From the NCBI RefSeq assembly GCF_008365385.1, contig NZ_QOVF01000002.1, positions 372,001 to 436,000 of the forward strand: a stretch of 64,000 nucleotides of DNA, in the 5' to 3' direction. The DNA comes from Halopseudomonas laoshanensis. Its GTDB lineage: Bacteria > Pseudomonadota > Gammaproteobacteria > Pseudomonadales > Pseudomonadaceae. The notes under the pieces were generated by a model. The model made no database searches and had not been told where the DNA came from. It saw only the letters and a program-made list of their open reading frames with translations. The translations under genes were made by a program, and so were the position numbers. Below are positions 44,273-57,404 of this stretch, piece by piece (the stretch's first letter is position 1; each line of letters opens with the position of its first letter).

Positions 44273-44292
44273 ATTTTCATGCAAGAGGCGAC

Positions 44293-45783
<1,491 letters not shown>

Positions 45784-45809
45784 TCGTTATGCAATAGCAG
45801 ACATGGTGA

Positions 45810-45834
45810 GGGGCCGGTCATTCCGGCTCCTTTT
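45810..45834 (+). terminator. Terminator of mqo, overlapping the 3' end of the convergent gene
   Basis: GGGGCCGG-TCATT-CCGGCTCC with one GU pair, followed by TTTT, 27 bases after the mqo stop. It lies over the last codons of the convergent solute-binding gene. Confidence 0.6.
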
Positions 45835-46660
45835 CCAGCGTTGCGCCCTCATGCAACAGTTGCAGGCGCTTTTGCACGTCCAGCTCTACCCCTTCTGCTG
45901 CAAGCTCGTCATAAGCCCGGTCAAGATCCGTTTTTAGCTGTTCGGCAAACCCCGACTGACGCGACAATACGTAGCGCATCGGGTGCTCGGCCAGTTCGAT
46001 ATGAGGCAACGGCTCAAGACCCATGCTGGCCACCAGTGGATCCACCTGCGCGCGATAATTCAGCAGAAAATCACCCCGCCCCCGCAGCAGCATTTCCAGC
46101 GCGCCCACATGCGACATGCTGGAATCGAAGCTCATTGCCAAAGCCGGGTCCTGCAGACGTTCAAGCAGGGATTTGACGTAAGTGTAATTGGTAATAAGGA
46201 TCAGTCGTTTGCCGACCAGAACCTCGGGCAGAATGGGTTTGGGTTGCCCCGGCAGATAATAGAGGTTGATGGCGACCTGGGTCAGATCTCGCTCGGTCAA
46301 CAGCGTCAGATCATCCAGACCGGGCTTGTTAACGATACCCGGCCAAAGATGCACCTCGCCATCCTCCAGCCCGCGCCATATGCGTGCACTGGGCAGAATG
46401 CGGATGTCCGAACGATAACCGGCACGCTCAAGCAAAAGGCGGGTTAAATCAACCATCACGCCCACCGCCTGCCCCTGCTCGTTCTGATAGGAATACTCGG
46501 GAAAACGCATTATTCCAACTTGAACCACTGGCCGAACGGCCGGCGGGTTCAGCTCTGGGCCGGCCAGAAGCGGCCAGGGAAACATCCACAGCGTGAAGGC
46601 CAGACACACCAGCATGCATCGACGAAACCCGGGAGTACTTTGTTGTTTTAATAGTCGCAA
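45818..46660 (-). CDS. Periplasmic solute-binding protein family 3-like protein
   Basis: A 280-residue exported protein. From TTG 46660 (GAGG six bases before) the N-terminus is basic, then LVCLAFTLWMFPWPLLAGPE forms a signal peptide with cleavage after LLAG. The mature part has VQVGIMRFPEYSYQNEQGQA and GVMVDLTRLLLERAGYR, as in amino-acid-binding proteins of the SBP_bac_3 family. No ABC transporter genes are next to it, so it may be an orphan binding or signalling protein. The ligand is unknown. Longer starts are possible. Confidence 0.75.
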   Translation of the reverse strand: MRLLKQQSTPGFRRCMLVCLAFTLWMFPWPLLAGPELNPPAVRPVVQVGIMRFPEYSYQNEQGQAVGVMVDLTRLLLERAGYRSDIRILPSARIWRGLEDGEVHLWPGIVNKPGLDDLTLLTERDLTQVAINLYYLPGQPKPILPEVLVGKRLILITNYTYVKSLLERLQDPALAMSFDSSMSHVGALEMLLRGRGDFLLNYRAQVDPLVASMGLEPLPHIELAEHPMRYVLSRQSGFAEQLKTDLDRAYDELAAEGVELDVQKRLQLLHEGATLEKEPE

Positions 46661-46783
46661 AACTTGCCTCACTGTTGCCAGTCGCCCGCGGGCCGTCCGC
46701 ACAAAAACGGTGCGTAATGGTAACAAAAGAAGTCAATAATTCCACGCCATAAAAATAGCGCCATGAACTTAATCCTAGCTCAT

Positions 46784-46817
46784 AAAAAAACCCCCGCCAG
46801 CGATACGCTGAAGGGGG
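46784..46817 (-). terminator. Rho-independent terminator of glyA
   Basis: On the minus strand CCCCCTTCAGCG pairs with CGCTGGCGGGGG (one bulged or mismatched pair) and runs into seven T. It lies 21 bases after the glyA stop. Confidence 0.85.
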
Positions 46818-46837
46818 TCTTGGAACAAACGTAAGTG

Positions 46838-48094
46838 TCAGTCAGTGTAAACCGGCAGACGCGCACAGATGCTCTGCACCTGGGTACGAACGCGCTCAAT
46901 AACCGCCTCGTCCCCCATGTTCTCCAACACATCACATATCCAGCCTGCCAGCTCACCGCAGTCTGCTTCGTTAAAACCACGCGTGGTAACGGCAGGTGTG
47001 CCGATTCGCAAGCCGGAAGTAACAAAGGGTGAGCGCGGATCATTCGGCACTGCGTTCTTGTTCACCGTGATGTGCGCGCGGCCCAAGGCGGCATCTGCAT
47101 CCTTGCCGGTAATGTCCTGCTTGATCAGCGACAGCAGGAACAGGTGGTTCTGCGTACCCCCTGAGACCACATCAAAGCCGCGTCCCATAAAGACTTCAGC
47201 CATGGCCTGGGCATTCTTGACCACTTGCTGCTGATAAGTCTTGAACTCCGGGCTCATCGCTTCCTTGAAGCAAATTGCCTTGGCCGCGATGACATGCATC
47301 AACGGGCCACCCTGGCCGCCAGGAAATACCGCAGAATTAAGTTTCTTTTCCAGCGCCTCGTTGGCACGCGCCAGAATCAAACCACCGCGCGGACCGCGCA
47401 GGGTTTTGTGCGTAGTGGTAGTGACCACATCGGCAAAAGGCACCGGGTTCGGATATACGCCAGCAGCAACCAGACCAGCAACGTGGGCCATATCGACGAA
47501 CAGATAGGCACCGACCTTGTCGGCGATCTCACGGAAGCGTGGAAAGTCGAGAATCTGGGAATAGGCAGAAAAGCCGGCGATGATCATCTTTGGCTTGTGC
47601 TCTACAGCCAGCGCCTCGACTTCATCATAATCAATCAACCCGGTGTCGGTGTTGATGCCGTACTGCACAGCGTTGTAGTGTTTACCGGAAAAGTTGACTG
47701 AAGCACCATGGGTCAAGTGTCCGCCGTGTGCCAGGCTCATGCCCAGCACAGTGTCACCGGGCGTCAACAGCGCCTGGAAAACCGCGCTATTGGCCTGTGA
47801 GCCCGCATGTGGCTGAACGTTGGCGTAATCGGCGCCGAACAGTTCCTTGGCCCGGTCAATCGCCAGTTGCTCGGCGATATCGACGAACTCGCAACCACCG
47901 TAATAGCGTTTGCCTGGGTAGCCTTCGGCATATTTGTTGGTCAATACCGAACCCTGGGCCTGCATCACCGCCGGACTGGTGTAGTTCTCCGAAGCGATGA
48001 GTTCGATGTGATCTTCCTGACGCACCGCCTCCTGCTGCATGGCAGCCCAGAGTTCGGCATCAAAGGTAGCAATATCGTTGGAACGGCTAAACAT
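46838..48094 (-). CDS. glyA: Serine hydroxymethyltransferase GlyA
   Basis: PLP enzyme that converts serine and tetrahydrofolate to glycine and methylene-tetrahydrofolate. The 418-residue protein has [29 protein letters not shown], and [17 protein letters not shown] with the PLP Lys. ATG 48094 follows AGGGGGCCGCGAC; the nine-codon upstream extension is not conserved. Downstream of morA by 121 bases on the same strand, which is the P. aeruginosa arrangement. Confidence 0.97.
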   Translation of the reverse strand: MFSRSNDIATFDAELWAAMQQEAVRQEDHIELIASENYTSPAVMQAQGSVLTNKYAEGYPGKRYYGGCEFVDIAEQLAIDRAKELFGADYANVQPHAGSQANSAVFQALLTPGDTVLGMSLAHGGHLTHGASVNFSGKHYNAVQYGINTDTGLIDYDEVEALAVEHKPKMIIAGFSAYSQILDFPRFREIADKVGAYLFVDMAHVAGLVAAGVYPNPVPFADVVTTTTHKTLRGPRGGLILARANEALEKKLNSAVFPGGQGGPLMHVIAAKAICFKEAMSPEFKTYQQQVVKNAQAMAEVFMGRGFDVVSGGTQNHLFLLSLIKQDITGKDADAALGRAHITVNKNAVPNDPRSPFVTSGLRIGTPAVTTRGFNEADCGELAGWICDVLENMGDEAVIERVRTQVQSICARLPVYTD

Positions 48095-48215
48095 GTCGCG
48101 GCCCCCTGCAAGGACGTTCAAATTAAGCCGGTTATTTTAACGCAAGCGGCCGCGAGTGGCACATGAAAAGCGCTCACGCACTACACAAAATCGTTTCAAG
48201 CCGGCTTTACTGCCT

Positions 48216-51200
48216 CTAATCCGCACTCATGCGCGGAAGCAGGTGATCGGCGAGCAAGGTATCGGCAGGAACCGGGCGGCCCAACAGATAGCCCTGCACC
48301 TCATCGCAGCCAAATCCAACCAGCAAACCCAACTGCTCCAGCGTCTCCACACCCTCGGCGATCACCCGCAACTGCAAACTGCGCCCCAGTGCGACGATAG
48401 CCTTGGCCAGACGCGTATCACGGTTGCCGGCGTGCATGGCCTGAATAAAGCTGCGGTCGATCTTCAGTGTATCGATGGGGAAGTCCTTCAGATAGTTCAG
48501 CGACGAATATCCGGTGCCGAAGTCATCCACCGCAATCTCCACACCCAGCTGCTTGAGCGCTGCGAGCGTCTGCATGGTCTCCTCGACGTCGTGCAGCAGC
48601 ACGCTCTCGGTCAGTTCCAGCTCGATGGTGGCAGGATCGATCGCATAACGCTTGAGAACCTTGCCCACCTGCTCCGCCAATCGTCCTTCAGTGAACTGCC
48701 GGGCGGACAGGTTGATGGCCAGGCGTGGCAGAAGGTGACCGGCATCGCGCCACTCAGCCATCTGCCGACAGGCGCGGTCAATCACCCACTCGCCGAGCAC
48801 GCCGACCAGGCCGATTTCTTCGGCCATGGGAATGAACACCGCTGGCGAGATAGCACCGTGCACCGGATGCTGCCAGCGCAGCAGCGCCTCGGCGCCGGTC
48901 AGACGGCGACTGGCGCAGTCAAACTGCGGCTGATAATGCAGTGTCAGCACGTCATCCTGCAGCGCACGCCTTAAATCCCCCTCGAGACTCAATCGCTCCA
49001 GCGCCCGCGCATTCATGTCGGCCTGGTAGAACTGGAAGGTGTCCTTGCCCGCGCCTTTGGCGTGATACATCGCCGTATCGGCATTCTTTAGCAGCGAGCT
49101 GACCTCCAGACCATCCTGCGGATACAACGCCAGACCGATACTGGCGCTGATGAAGAACTCACGCTCCTGCAGGCAGAACGCCGGCGCCAGCGCAGTGAGA
49201 ATCTTCTCCGCGACGTGAATACCCGCACCCATGGCCGCCTCGCGATCCGTGAGGCCGCCGAGCAACATGGTGAACTCGTCGCCACCCATGCGCGCTACGG
49301 TATCGCTGTCACGCACGCACTCGCGCAAGCGGCGTGCGACTTCCTTGAGCATGGCATCACCTGCCGCATGGCCCAAGGTATCGTTGATCGGCTTGAAGCG
49401 ATCCAGATCAAGAAACAATACCGCGACCCACTCTTCGCGCCGTTCTGCCAACTGCAGCGCCGTGCGCAGCCGGTCCTGGAACAGGGTACGGTTGGCCAGC
49501 CCGGTCAGTGCGTCGTAGTAAGCCAGGCTTTCAATCCGCGCTTCGCTGGCCTTGCGTTCGCTGATGTCGACAAAGAAACAGACATAACTGACCAAGTCGC
49601 CTTCGTTGTCCTGTACCGCGGTAATCCCGGTCCAAGCCGGAAATTGCTCGCCACTCTTGCGACGCAACCAGATCTCGCCTTCCCAGCGGCCCTGCTCGCG
49701 CAGCGTGCGCAGGATGCCAGGATAGAAACGCTCGTCATGCACGGTAGATTCGAGCAGCCTGGGGGTATGGTCCAATATCTCTTCTGCACTGAAACCGGTG
49801 ATCTGTGAGAAGTTTTCGTTGACCTGCACCACATAGCCCGCCGGGTCGGTTACCAGAATCGCCCCGGTGGTGTTCTCGAATACCGTCGCCGCCATGCGCA
49901 GACGGTTTTCGGTACGGCGTTGTTCGGTGATGTCCCGGGCAATGCCGAGCAATCCCAGAAATTCACCCTGCGCACCCCACATCAATGATAGCCGTAACTC
50001 CGTAGGGCACTTGCGACCCTCTGCGGTAATACAGTCAAAAGTAATTTCGCGATAGAAGCCTTCTTTTTGCAGGCGCGCCGTCTCTTCCGGCACGCCCACC
50101 AGCGGCGCCAGATACTTGAGCACCTGGCCCATGAAGCGCGAATACTCATCACCGGCCACTATGTCGGTAAAGCCTCGCCGAATCAGGTCGTCAGGGTCGT
50201 AACCGAGCAAGGGTTTGACCGAAGGGCTTATGTAGTTCAGGTGAAAAGACGAATCGGTCGACCAGATCACGTCGCTGATATTTTCCGCCAGCAGTCGATA
50301 ACGCTGCTCGCTGGTCTTCAGTTGTTCGGTGGACTCGCTTTGCACGGTTACATCTCGAATAACGCCGATCAGCTGCTTGACCCGGCCATTCGGCAAGCGC
50401 GACAACACCTTGACCCGCAAGCTGAACCAGTGCCAGCTGCCATCACGATGGCGCCAGCGTAGTCGGGCTTCCTGAACCTTTTCGTCAGGCAAGACCTGCT
50501 GCAGATTGCGATTGATCAACATCGACTCAAGGTCATCCGGGTGCAGTAGGCGGTCACGATAGTCCTCTGCCTGCACTTGCGGATCGTCATCCGCATAACC
50601 GAGCATCTGCGCCAATGAGCGGTTGCTGTACACAAACTTCTGCCGCGGCATGTCCTTGATAAACACGATATCCGGAACCGCTTTCACTACCCCCGCCCAG
50701 AAGCGTTCGCGCTCGACCATCGACAACTCCACCCGACGGCGACTGGTGATGTCGGAAATGCTCATGGTGACCGCATGGTAATCCTCGACCCGCTCGGGCA
50801 GCCGCATAATGACCCAGACATAGCGGGCGGCGCCGGTGGACGAGCGCAGGGGCGTCTCCATCTCCAGCCGCGGCTGACGCTCCAGCACTGCTTGAATCAG
50901 CCGGTAGCGTGCGGTATCCCGGCGGATACGATCAGGGCGATGCAGCATGCGCTCCAACCCCCTCATCGAATCCAGCGCCAACAGATCAAGCGTTACCTGA
51001 TTGGCATCGACCACGGTCACGCAGTCGAGCAGTTCACTGTGTTCGGCGGGGTGTTTTTCCAGCCAGGCGTCGAGTGTCTCCCGGCTGGTGATGCCTTCAC
51101 GTATCAGCCGGTCGCGCAGCCCAGCCAGATTCAACTGACACAGGGCAATACCGACCCCCTGAAACACGTCCTGATAGCGGCGCTCGGTGTCTTCCACGGC

Positions 51201-52148
51201 GCGGGAAGAAGCATAGTTGCTGGCTAGTAGACGGCGATTGGCTCGGCGCATACGCGCCAGGATCCACGCCACCAATAGCAGCACAGCGACAAAGCCAACC
51301 ACCACTAGCACCTTGAAACGAATAACCTGACCCAACTGCTGCACATAGTAATCAGGCTCAACCAGGCCTCGTACTTGCCACAAGCTGCCGGCGACAGGCG
51401 CGCTGACCACCACCTGGCTGCGCTCCTGAGCGGTCATCGCCTTGTTATCCAGATACACCAGACTGCCTTCCTGTTGGCGGGCCAGGACGCGGGCATGCCC
51501 GGCATCCTCCAGCAGCCATACATAGCCCTGGGCAGGCTGAGCAGATACCAGCCCGGAGATGTCCCGATCATCTACTTCGAGCACCCAGGCGTAGCCGGGT
51601 CGGCGGCTATCAACTACCCATAGAAGGGACCCGCTGCGCGGATCGGAGTCAATCGCAAAAGCCTGGCCGCTGACACTGAGATCCCGTACCGACGGCATCC
51701 AAGTGGGAGCAGTATCCTGTAAATAGGGTATCTCGGGGCTTACCTGCGTCAGATTACGCAGCCCCGGAAGCAGCGCTTCGACCGCCTGCAATGCAGCCTC
51801 GGGTGATTTCTCGTACATCTGGTCAAGCAGTTGGGAAAGCGCGGCGGATTTCACTTCAAGATTGAGCGCAATCTGGCTTGCGGTTAGCCAAACTGACTCC
51901 TCGACCTGAATCTGATGCTGCAAGCGCAGCAGACGATAATCCTGAGCCGCCTGCCAGACCATCAAGCCGGTCAACAACAGCCCGGCAACCGCTATCAGCA
52001 GAAATCCGGCCCCGGTCGACTGCCAGCCGGCCCCCGCGGCGTGAGTCACCTGGGATGCGGTAGAGGAATCAAGCGGCGGTTGGACGTTTGAATTCTTATT
52101 GTTATTCAAGCTGCTCACTTGCGAAAATGCGATTTGATTGCCAAGCAT
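48216..52148 (-). CDS. morA: Cyclic-di-GMP synthase/phosphodiesterase with PAS sensors, MorA ortholog
   Basis: An inner-membrane signalling protein of about 1310 residues. A first membrane segment (near residue 45-65), a periplasmic domain of about 210 residues and a second segment (near 275-300) are followed by four PAS/PAC-like units (about 325-855, each ending in a PAC strand pattern such as VRDVTVQSE and FFVDISERKASEARI). GGDEF is intact (RMGGDEFTMLL, near 955), as is EAL (GAEALLRWQHP near 1086, DDFGTGYSSLNYL). It sits next to glyA as morA does in P. aeruginosa. The start is uncertain; ATG 52148 is one of several. Confidence 0.88.
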   Translation of the reverse strand: MLGNQIAFSQVSSLNNNKNSNVQPPLDSSTASQVTHAAGAGWQSTGAGFLLIAVAGLLLTGLMVWQAAQDYRLLRLQHQIQVEESVWLTASQIALNLEVKSAALSQLLDQMYEKSPEAALQAVEALLPGLRNLTQVSPEIPYLQDTAPTWMPSVRDLSVSGQAFAIDSDPRSGSLLWVVDSRRPGYAWVLEVDDRDISGLVSAQPAQGYVWLLEDAGHARVLARQQEGSLVYLDNKAMTAQERSQVVVSAPVAGSLWQVRGLVEPDYYVQQLGQVIRFKVLVVVGFVAVLLLVAWILARMRRANRRLLASNYASSRAVEDTERRYQDVFQGVGIALCQLNLAGLRDRLIREGITSRETLDAWLEKHPAEHSELLDCVTVVDANQVTLDLLALDSMRGLERMLHRPDRIRRDTARYRLIQAVLERQPRLEMETPLRSSTGAARYVWVIMRLPERVEDYHAVTMSISDITSRRRVELSMVERERFWAGVVKAVPDIVFIKDMPRQKFVYSNRSLAQMLGYADDDPQVQAEDYRDRLLHPDDLESMLINRNLQQVLPDEKVQEARLRWRHRDGSWHWFSLRVKVLSRLPNGRVKQLIGVIRDVTVQSESTEQLKTSEQRYRLLAENISDVIWSTDSSFHLNYISPSVKPLLGYDPDDLIRRGFTDIVAGDEYSRFMGQVLKYLAPLVGVPEETARLQKEGFYREITFDCITAEGRKCPTELRLSLMWGAQGEFLGLLGIARDITEQRRTENRLRMAATVFENTTGAILVTDPAGYVVQVNENFSQITGFSAEEILDHTPRLLESTVHDERFYPGILRTLREQGRWEGEIWLRRKSGEQFPAWTGITAVQDNEGDLVSYVCFFVDISERKASEARIESLAYYDALTGLANRTLFQDRLRTALQLAERREEWVAVLFLDLDRFKPINDTLGHAAGDAMLKEVARRLRECVRDSDTVARMGGDEFTMLLGGLTDREAAMGAGIHVAEKILTALAPAFCLQEREFFISASIGLALYPQDGLEVSSLLKNADTAMYHAKGAGKDTFQFYQADMNARALERLSLEGDLRRALQDDVLTLHYQPQFDCASRRLTGAEALLRWQHPVHGAISPAVFIPMAEEIGLVGVLGEWVIDRACRQMAEWRDAGHLLPRLAINLSARQFTEGRLAEQVGKVLKRYAIDPATIELELTESVLLHDVEETMQTLAALKQLGVEIAVDDFGTGYSSLNYLKDFPIDTLKIDRSFIQAMHAGNRDTRLAKAIVALGRSLQLRVIAEGVETLEQLGLLVGFGCDEVQGYLLGRPVPADTLLADHLLPRMSAD

Positions 52149-52290
52149 GCCACTACCGGCCCATCCGAACAAATCCTAAGGCGGATTTGCCCTGCACGCC
52201 TAGTTGGGCTAGCCTTGCCGGCAATCCAGACCCCGCGTGAACCTCCACGGTCAAGGCGCGCTCCACTTCCTTATGTCAGGTTTTCAGCAC

Positions 52291-53955
52291 ATGGCTCAAT
52301 TTGTTTACAGTATGCACCGGGTCGGCAAGGTTGTACCGCCGAAAAACAAGATCCTCAAGGATATCTCCCTGTCCTTTTTCCCAGGCGCCAAGATTGGCGT
52401 ACTGGGCCTGAACGGTTCAGGTAAATCCACGCTGCTGCGCATCATGGCCGGCGTTGATACCGAGATCGAAGGCGAAGCTCGGCCAATGCCCGGCATCAAG
52501 ATTGGTTATCTGCCGCAAGAGCCAGAACTTGACCCCAGCAAGACCGTGCGCGATATCGTTGAAGAAGCCGTAGGCGAGATCAAGCAGGCGCAGTCACGTC
52601 TCGACGAAGTCTATGCCGCTTACGCCGAGCCCGATGCCGACTTCGATGCCCTGGCTGCAGAGCAAGCCAAGCTTGAGGCCATCCTTCAGGCCGGTGACGG
52701 TCACAATCTGGAGCGCCAGTTGGAAGTCGCTGCCGACGCGCTGCGTATTCCGCCGTGGGATGCCACCATCGAGCATCTCTCCGGTGGTGAAAAGCGCCGG
52801 GTGGCGCTGTGCCGCCTGCTGCTGTCAGCCCCAGACATGCTGCTGCTCGACGAACCGACCAACCACCTGGACGCCGATTCTGTCGCCTGGCTTGAGCATT
52901 TCCTGCATGACTTCCCCGGCACCGTGGTGGCCATTACCCACGATCGCTACTTCCTCGACAATGTCGCTGGCTGGATTCTTGAGCTTGACCGTGGCCACGG
53001 CATCCCCTTCGAGGGCAACTACTCCCAGTGGCTGGAATCCAAAGCCAATCGTCTGGCTCAGGAAGCCAAGCAGGAGTCTTCGCACTCCAAGGCAATGAAA
53101 GCCGAACTGGAATGGGTACGCCAGGGCGCCAAGGGTCGTCAGTCCAAGTCCAAGGCCCGCCTGCAGCGTTTTGAAGAACTGCAGTCACAGGAATTCCAGA
53201 AGCGCAGCGAGACCAATGAAATCTACATCCCTGCTGGCCCACGTCTGGGCGACAAGGTCATCGAGTTCAATAACGTCGGCAAGGGTTATGGCGACCGCGT
53301 ATTGATTGATGATCTGAGCTTTGCCGTACCCAAGGGCGCGATCATCGGCGTGATCGGTGGTAACGGCGCGGGCAAGTCCACTTTGTTCCGCATGATTACC
53401 GGCAAGGAGCAACCTGATAGCGGCAGTATTGTCATCGGTGAAACGGTCAAGATTGCCAGTGTCGACCAGAGCCGTGACGAGCTGGACGGTAACAAGACCG
53501 TATGGGAACAGGTATCCGATGGCTTCGACATGATCAAGGTCGGGAACTATGAGGTGCCCTCACGTGGTTACGTGGGCCGCTTCAACTTCAAGGGCGCGGA
53601 TCAACAAAAATTCGTCAAGGATCTATCCGGCGGTGAGCGCGGACGCTTGCACATGGCCCTGACGTTGAAACAGGGTGCCAACGTGCTGCTGCTCGACGAA
53701 CCCTCCAACGATCTGGACGTGGAAACCCTGCGGGCCCTGGAAGAAGCGCTGTTGGATTTCCCGGGCTCCGCGATCGTGATCTCGCACGATCGCTGGTTCC
53801 TTGACCGTATCGCCACGCACATCCTGTCCTATGAGGATGACGGCAAGGTCAACTTCTTTGAAGGCAACTACACCGAGTTTGAGGCCGATCGCAAGAAACG
53901 CCTTGGCGAAGCGGCTGCCCAGCCACACCGGGTGCGTTACAAGAAACTCGCTTGA
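52291..53955 (+). CDS. ettA: Energy-dependent translational throttle protein EttA (ABC-F)
   Basis: A 554-residue ABC-F ATPase that binds the ribosomal E site and gates the first peptide bonds according to ATP/ADP. Two ATPase domains carry Walker A GLNGSGKSTLL and GGNGAGKSTLF, and signatures LSGGEKRRVAL and LSGGERGRLHM. The linker between them holds a charged helix. ATG 52291 gives MAQFVYSMHRVGKVV, the conserved N-terminus and family length; the frame is open 18 codons further up. It is divergent from morA. Confidence 0.96.
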   Translation: MAQFVYSMHRVGKVVPPKNKILKDISLSFFPGAKIGVLGLNGSGKSTLLRIMAGVDTEIEGEARPMPGIKIGYLPQEPELDPSKTVRDIVEEAVGEIKQAQSRLDEVYAAYAEPDADFDALAAEQAKLEAILQAGDGHNLERQLEVAADALRIPPWDATIEHLSGGEKRRVALCRLLLSAPDMLLLDEPTNHLDADSVAWLEHFLHDFPGTVVAITHDRYFLDNVAGWILELDRGHGIPFEGNYSQWLESKANRLAQEAKQESSHSKAMKAELEWVRQGAKGRQSKSKARLQRFEELQSQEFQKRSETNEIYIPAGPRLGDKVIEFNNVGKGYGDRVLIDDLSFAVPKGAIIGVIGGNGAGKSTLFRMITGKEQPDSGSIVIGETVKIASVDQSRDELDGNKTVWEQVSDGFDMIKVGNYEVPSRGYVGRFNFKGADQQKFVKDLSGGERGRLHMALTLKQGANVLLLDEPSNDLDVETLRALEEALLDFPGSAIVISHDRWFLDRIATHILSYEDDGKVNFFEGNYTEFEADRKKRLGEAAAQPHRVRYKKLA

Positions 53956-53973
53956 GCTTGGCGTGACTGATCA

Positions 53974-54009
53974 AACGGCGGACTGGAGAACCAGCCCGCC
54001 GTTTTTTTT
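53974..54009 (+). terminator. Rho-independent terminator of ettA
   Basis: AACGGCGGACTGG pairs with CCAGCCCGCCGTT (one mismatch) around a four-base loop and continues into eight T, 19 bases after the ettA stop. Confidence 0.85.
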
Positions 54010-54108
54010 GCCCATTCCCATGCCTGGGGTAGCACTTTGTTACCACCGCTGACAACGAGCGGGCTATGCCGCGCACAGCCAATTCTGATAGGGTCTGCGC
54101 TCCTTTAA

Positions 54109-55464
<1,356 letters not shown>

Positions 55465-55519
55465 CCAACACAAAACCAGCTATAGTAAAAGCGTTGGCAT
55501 AATGCCGGGGGGCTGATCG

Positions 55520-55876
55520 ATGAACGATGATAGACGCCGCTTTACCCGCATTCCCTTTGATGCGCAGACCAGTTTGCATCAGGACGAGTGGAGTATCAGT
55601 GTGCAATTGGTTGATGTATCGCTACGTGGGCTGCTGGTATTGCAGCCGGCTGACTGGGTCAATGCCAATGTGCAGGCACCTTTCAATGCAGTCATTCGGC
55701 TGGCCGAAGGCAGCCAGATTTGCATGGATGTGCGCCTGGCCCATGCCGAGGAAGGCTTGCTGGGGTTCGAGTGCGACCATATCGACCTGGACTCCATCAG
55801 CCACTTGAAGCGCCTGGTGGCGTTGAATATGGGTGATGAAGCGCTGATTGAGCGCGAACTGGGCAGTCTGCTCTAA
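55520..55876 (+). CDS. mapZ: PilZ-domain cyclic-di-GMP binding protein MapZ
   Basis: A 118-residue single PilZ domain. It begins DRRRFTRIPFDAQTSL (the RxxxR c-di-GMP arm) and has VDVSLRGLLVLQP, the D/NxSxxG motif. The C-terminal LLGFECDHIDLDSISHLKRL closely resembles the P. aeruginosa protein that, with c-di-GMP, inhibits the chemotaxis methyltransferase CheR1. It is next to radA, as there. ATG 55520 has GGGGGG nine bases before. A TATAGT -10-like box at 55481 has a TTGACC 14 bases upstream, too short a spacer to be sure. Confidence 0.88.
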   Translation: MNDDRRRFTRIPFDAQTSLHQDEWSISVQLVDVSLRGLLVLQPADWVNANVQAPFNAVIRLAEGSQICMDVRLAHAEEGLLGFECDHIDLDSISHLKRLVALNMGDEALIERELGSLL

Positions 55877-55914
55877 CCGCTGACGGCCGGGAGGGAGCCC
55901 GGCCGATCCAGAGA

Positions 55915-57294
55915 TTAGTCGAATATCGCCGCCAATGCCTGATCCAGACGGGTCACAGCAATCACCTGCATGCCCTTGGGCGACTCCTTGGGAGCATTGG
56001 CCTTGGGCACAATAGCGCGGGTAAAGCCGTGCTTGGCCGCCTCCTTCAGGCGTTCCTGACCGCTGGGCACCGGCCGTATCTCGCCGGACAAACCCAACTC
56101 ACCGAACACCATCAGATCCATCGGCAACGGCCGATTGCGCAGGCTGGACATGACCGCTGCGAGCAGCGCCAGATCAACCGCGGTTTCCAACACCTTGACC
56201 CCGCCCACCACGTTAACGAACACATCCTGATCGTAGGTGGGCACCCCGCCATGGCGGTGCAACACCGCCAGTAGCATGGCCAACCGGTTCTGATCCAGGC
56301 CCAGCGTGACCCGTCGCGGATTACCCAGATGACTGGTATCCACCAGCGCCTGCACCTCCACCAGCATCGGCCTGGAACCTTCCCAGGTCGACATCACTAC
56401 ACTACCGGGAATCGGGGTATCGTAGCGCGAAAGGAAAATGGCCGACGGGTTGGAGACTTCCTTGAGCCCCTTGTCAGTCATTGAAAACACGCCAAGTTCG
56501 TTCACCGCACCGAAGCGATTCTTCACCGCGCGCAGCATACGCAGCCGACCATCAGACTCGCCTTCAAAATACAGCACGGTATCGACCATATGCTCGAGCA
56601 CGCGCGGCCCGGCCAACGAACCCTCCTTGGTCACGTGGCCGACCAGAAAGATGGCCGTGCCACTCTGTTTGGCATAACGCACCAGCAGCGCCGCGCTCTC
56701 GCGAACCTGCGCTACCCCACCGGGAGCCGATTGCAACTGTTCGGTGAAGATCGTCTGAATTGAATCCACCACCATGACCTTCGGCTGCTCATGCCGAGCG
56801 GTGGCAATGATGCTTTCAATGCAGGTCTCGGTCATGACCTTGAGCTTGTCTTCCGGCAGACCCAATCGCCGCGCGCGCATCGCCACCTGTTGCTGGGATT
56901 CTTCCCCGGTGACATACAACGCTGGCATGCTTTGCGCCAACTGACACAAGGTCTGCAGCAAAATAGTCGACTTGCCGATACCCGGATCCCCGCCCATCAA
57001 TACCACCGAGCCCGCCACCAGGCCGCCACCCAGCACGCGATCCAGCTCCGAAGAGCCGCTGGATTGGCGCGGCACCTCCTCGGTAGAGACTTCTGCCAGA
57101 GTTCTTACCTGAGCGGCCTGACCCGCCCAGTGCCCGGTGCGGCTGGCTGAAACGCCGCTGCCACCAGTGGGGGTGGTATCGACTACCGTTTCCACAAGCG
57201 TGTTCCAGGCCTGGCATTCAGCGCACTGGCCGGCCCATTTGGAGAAAGTCGCACCGCATTCGGTGCACCCATAAATTCGCTTGTTTTTTGCCAT
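55915..57294 (-). CDS. radA: DNA repair protein RadA (Sms)
   Basis: A 459-residue RecA-like helicase-type protein that processes recombination branches. The N-terminal zinc finger reads YGCTECGATFSKWAGQCAEC. The ATPase has Walker A GGDPGIGKST, the RadA-specific KNRFG motif in RAVKNRFGAVNELG, and a C-terminal Lon-like domain (LGLSGEIRPVPSGQERLKEA). ATG 57294 has GGGGGG nine bases before. It is convergent with mapZ and divergent from the EAL gene. Confidence 0.96.
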   Translation of the reverse strand: MAKNKRIYGCTECGATFSKWAGQCAECQAWNTLVETVVDTTPTGGSGVSASRTGHWAGQAAQVRTLAEVSTEEVPRQSSGSSELDRVLGGGLVAGSVVLMGGDPGIGKSTILLQTLCQLAQSMPALYVTGEESQQQVAMRARRLGLPEDKLKVMTETCIESIIATARHEQPKVMVVDSIQTIFTEQLQSAPGGVAQVRESAALLVRYAKQSGTAIFLVGHVTKEGSLAGPRVLEHMVDTVLYFEGESDGRLRMLRAVKNRFGAVNELGVFSMTDKGLKEVSNPSAIFLSRYDTPIPGSVVMSTWEGSRPMLVEVQALVDTSHLGNPRRVTLGLDQNRLAMLLAVLHRHGGVPTYDQDVFVNVVGGVKVLETAVDLALLAAVMSSLRNRPLPMDLMVFGELGLSGEIRPVPSGQERLKEAAKHGFTRAIVPKANAPKESPKGMQVIAVTRLDQALAAIFD

Positions 57295-57404
57295 TAATTC
57301 CCCCCAGAGGAATAGTTAGGTGCTATTTTGCTTTATAGCCACTGGCCACAGGTCAGCTTGATAACATGCACACTACTTCACGACTCTGGTGAACGGATAC
57401 CTGT

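Noticed and set aside
46661-46726. Longer N-terminus of the solute-binding-like protein
   Set aside because: The TTG at 46726 has no ribosome site, and it would bury the signal peptide behind 59 residues.
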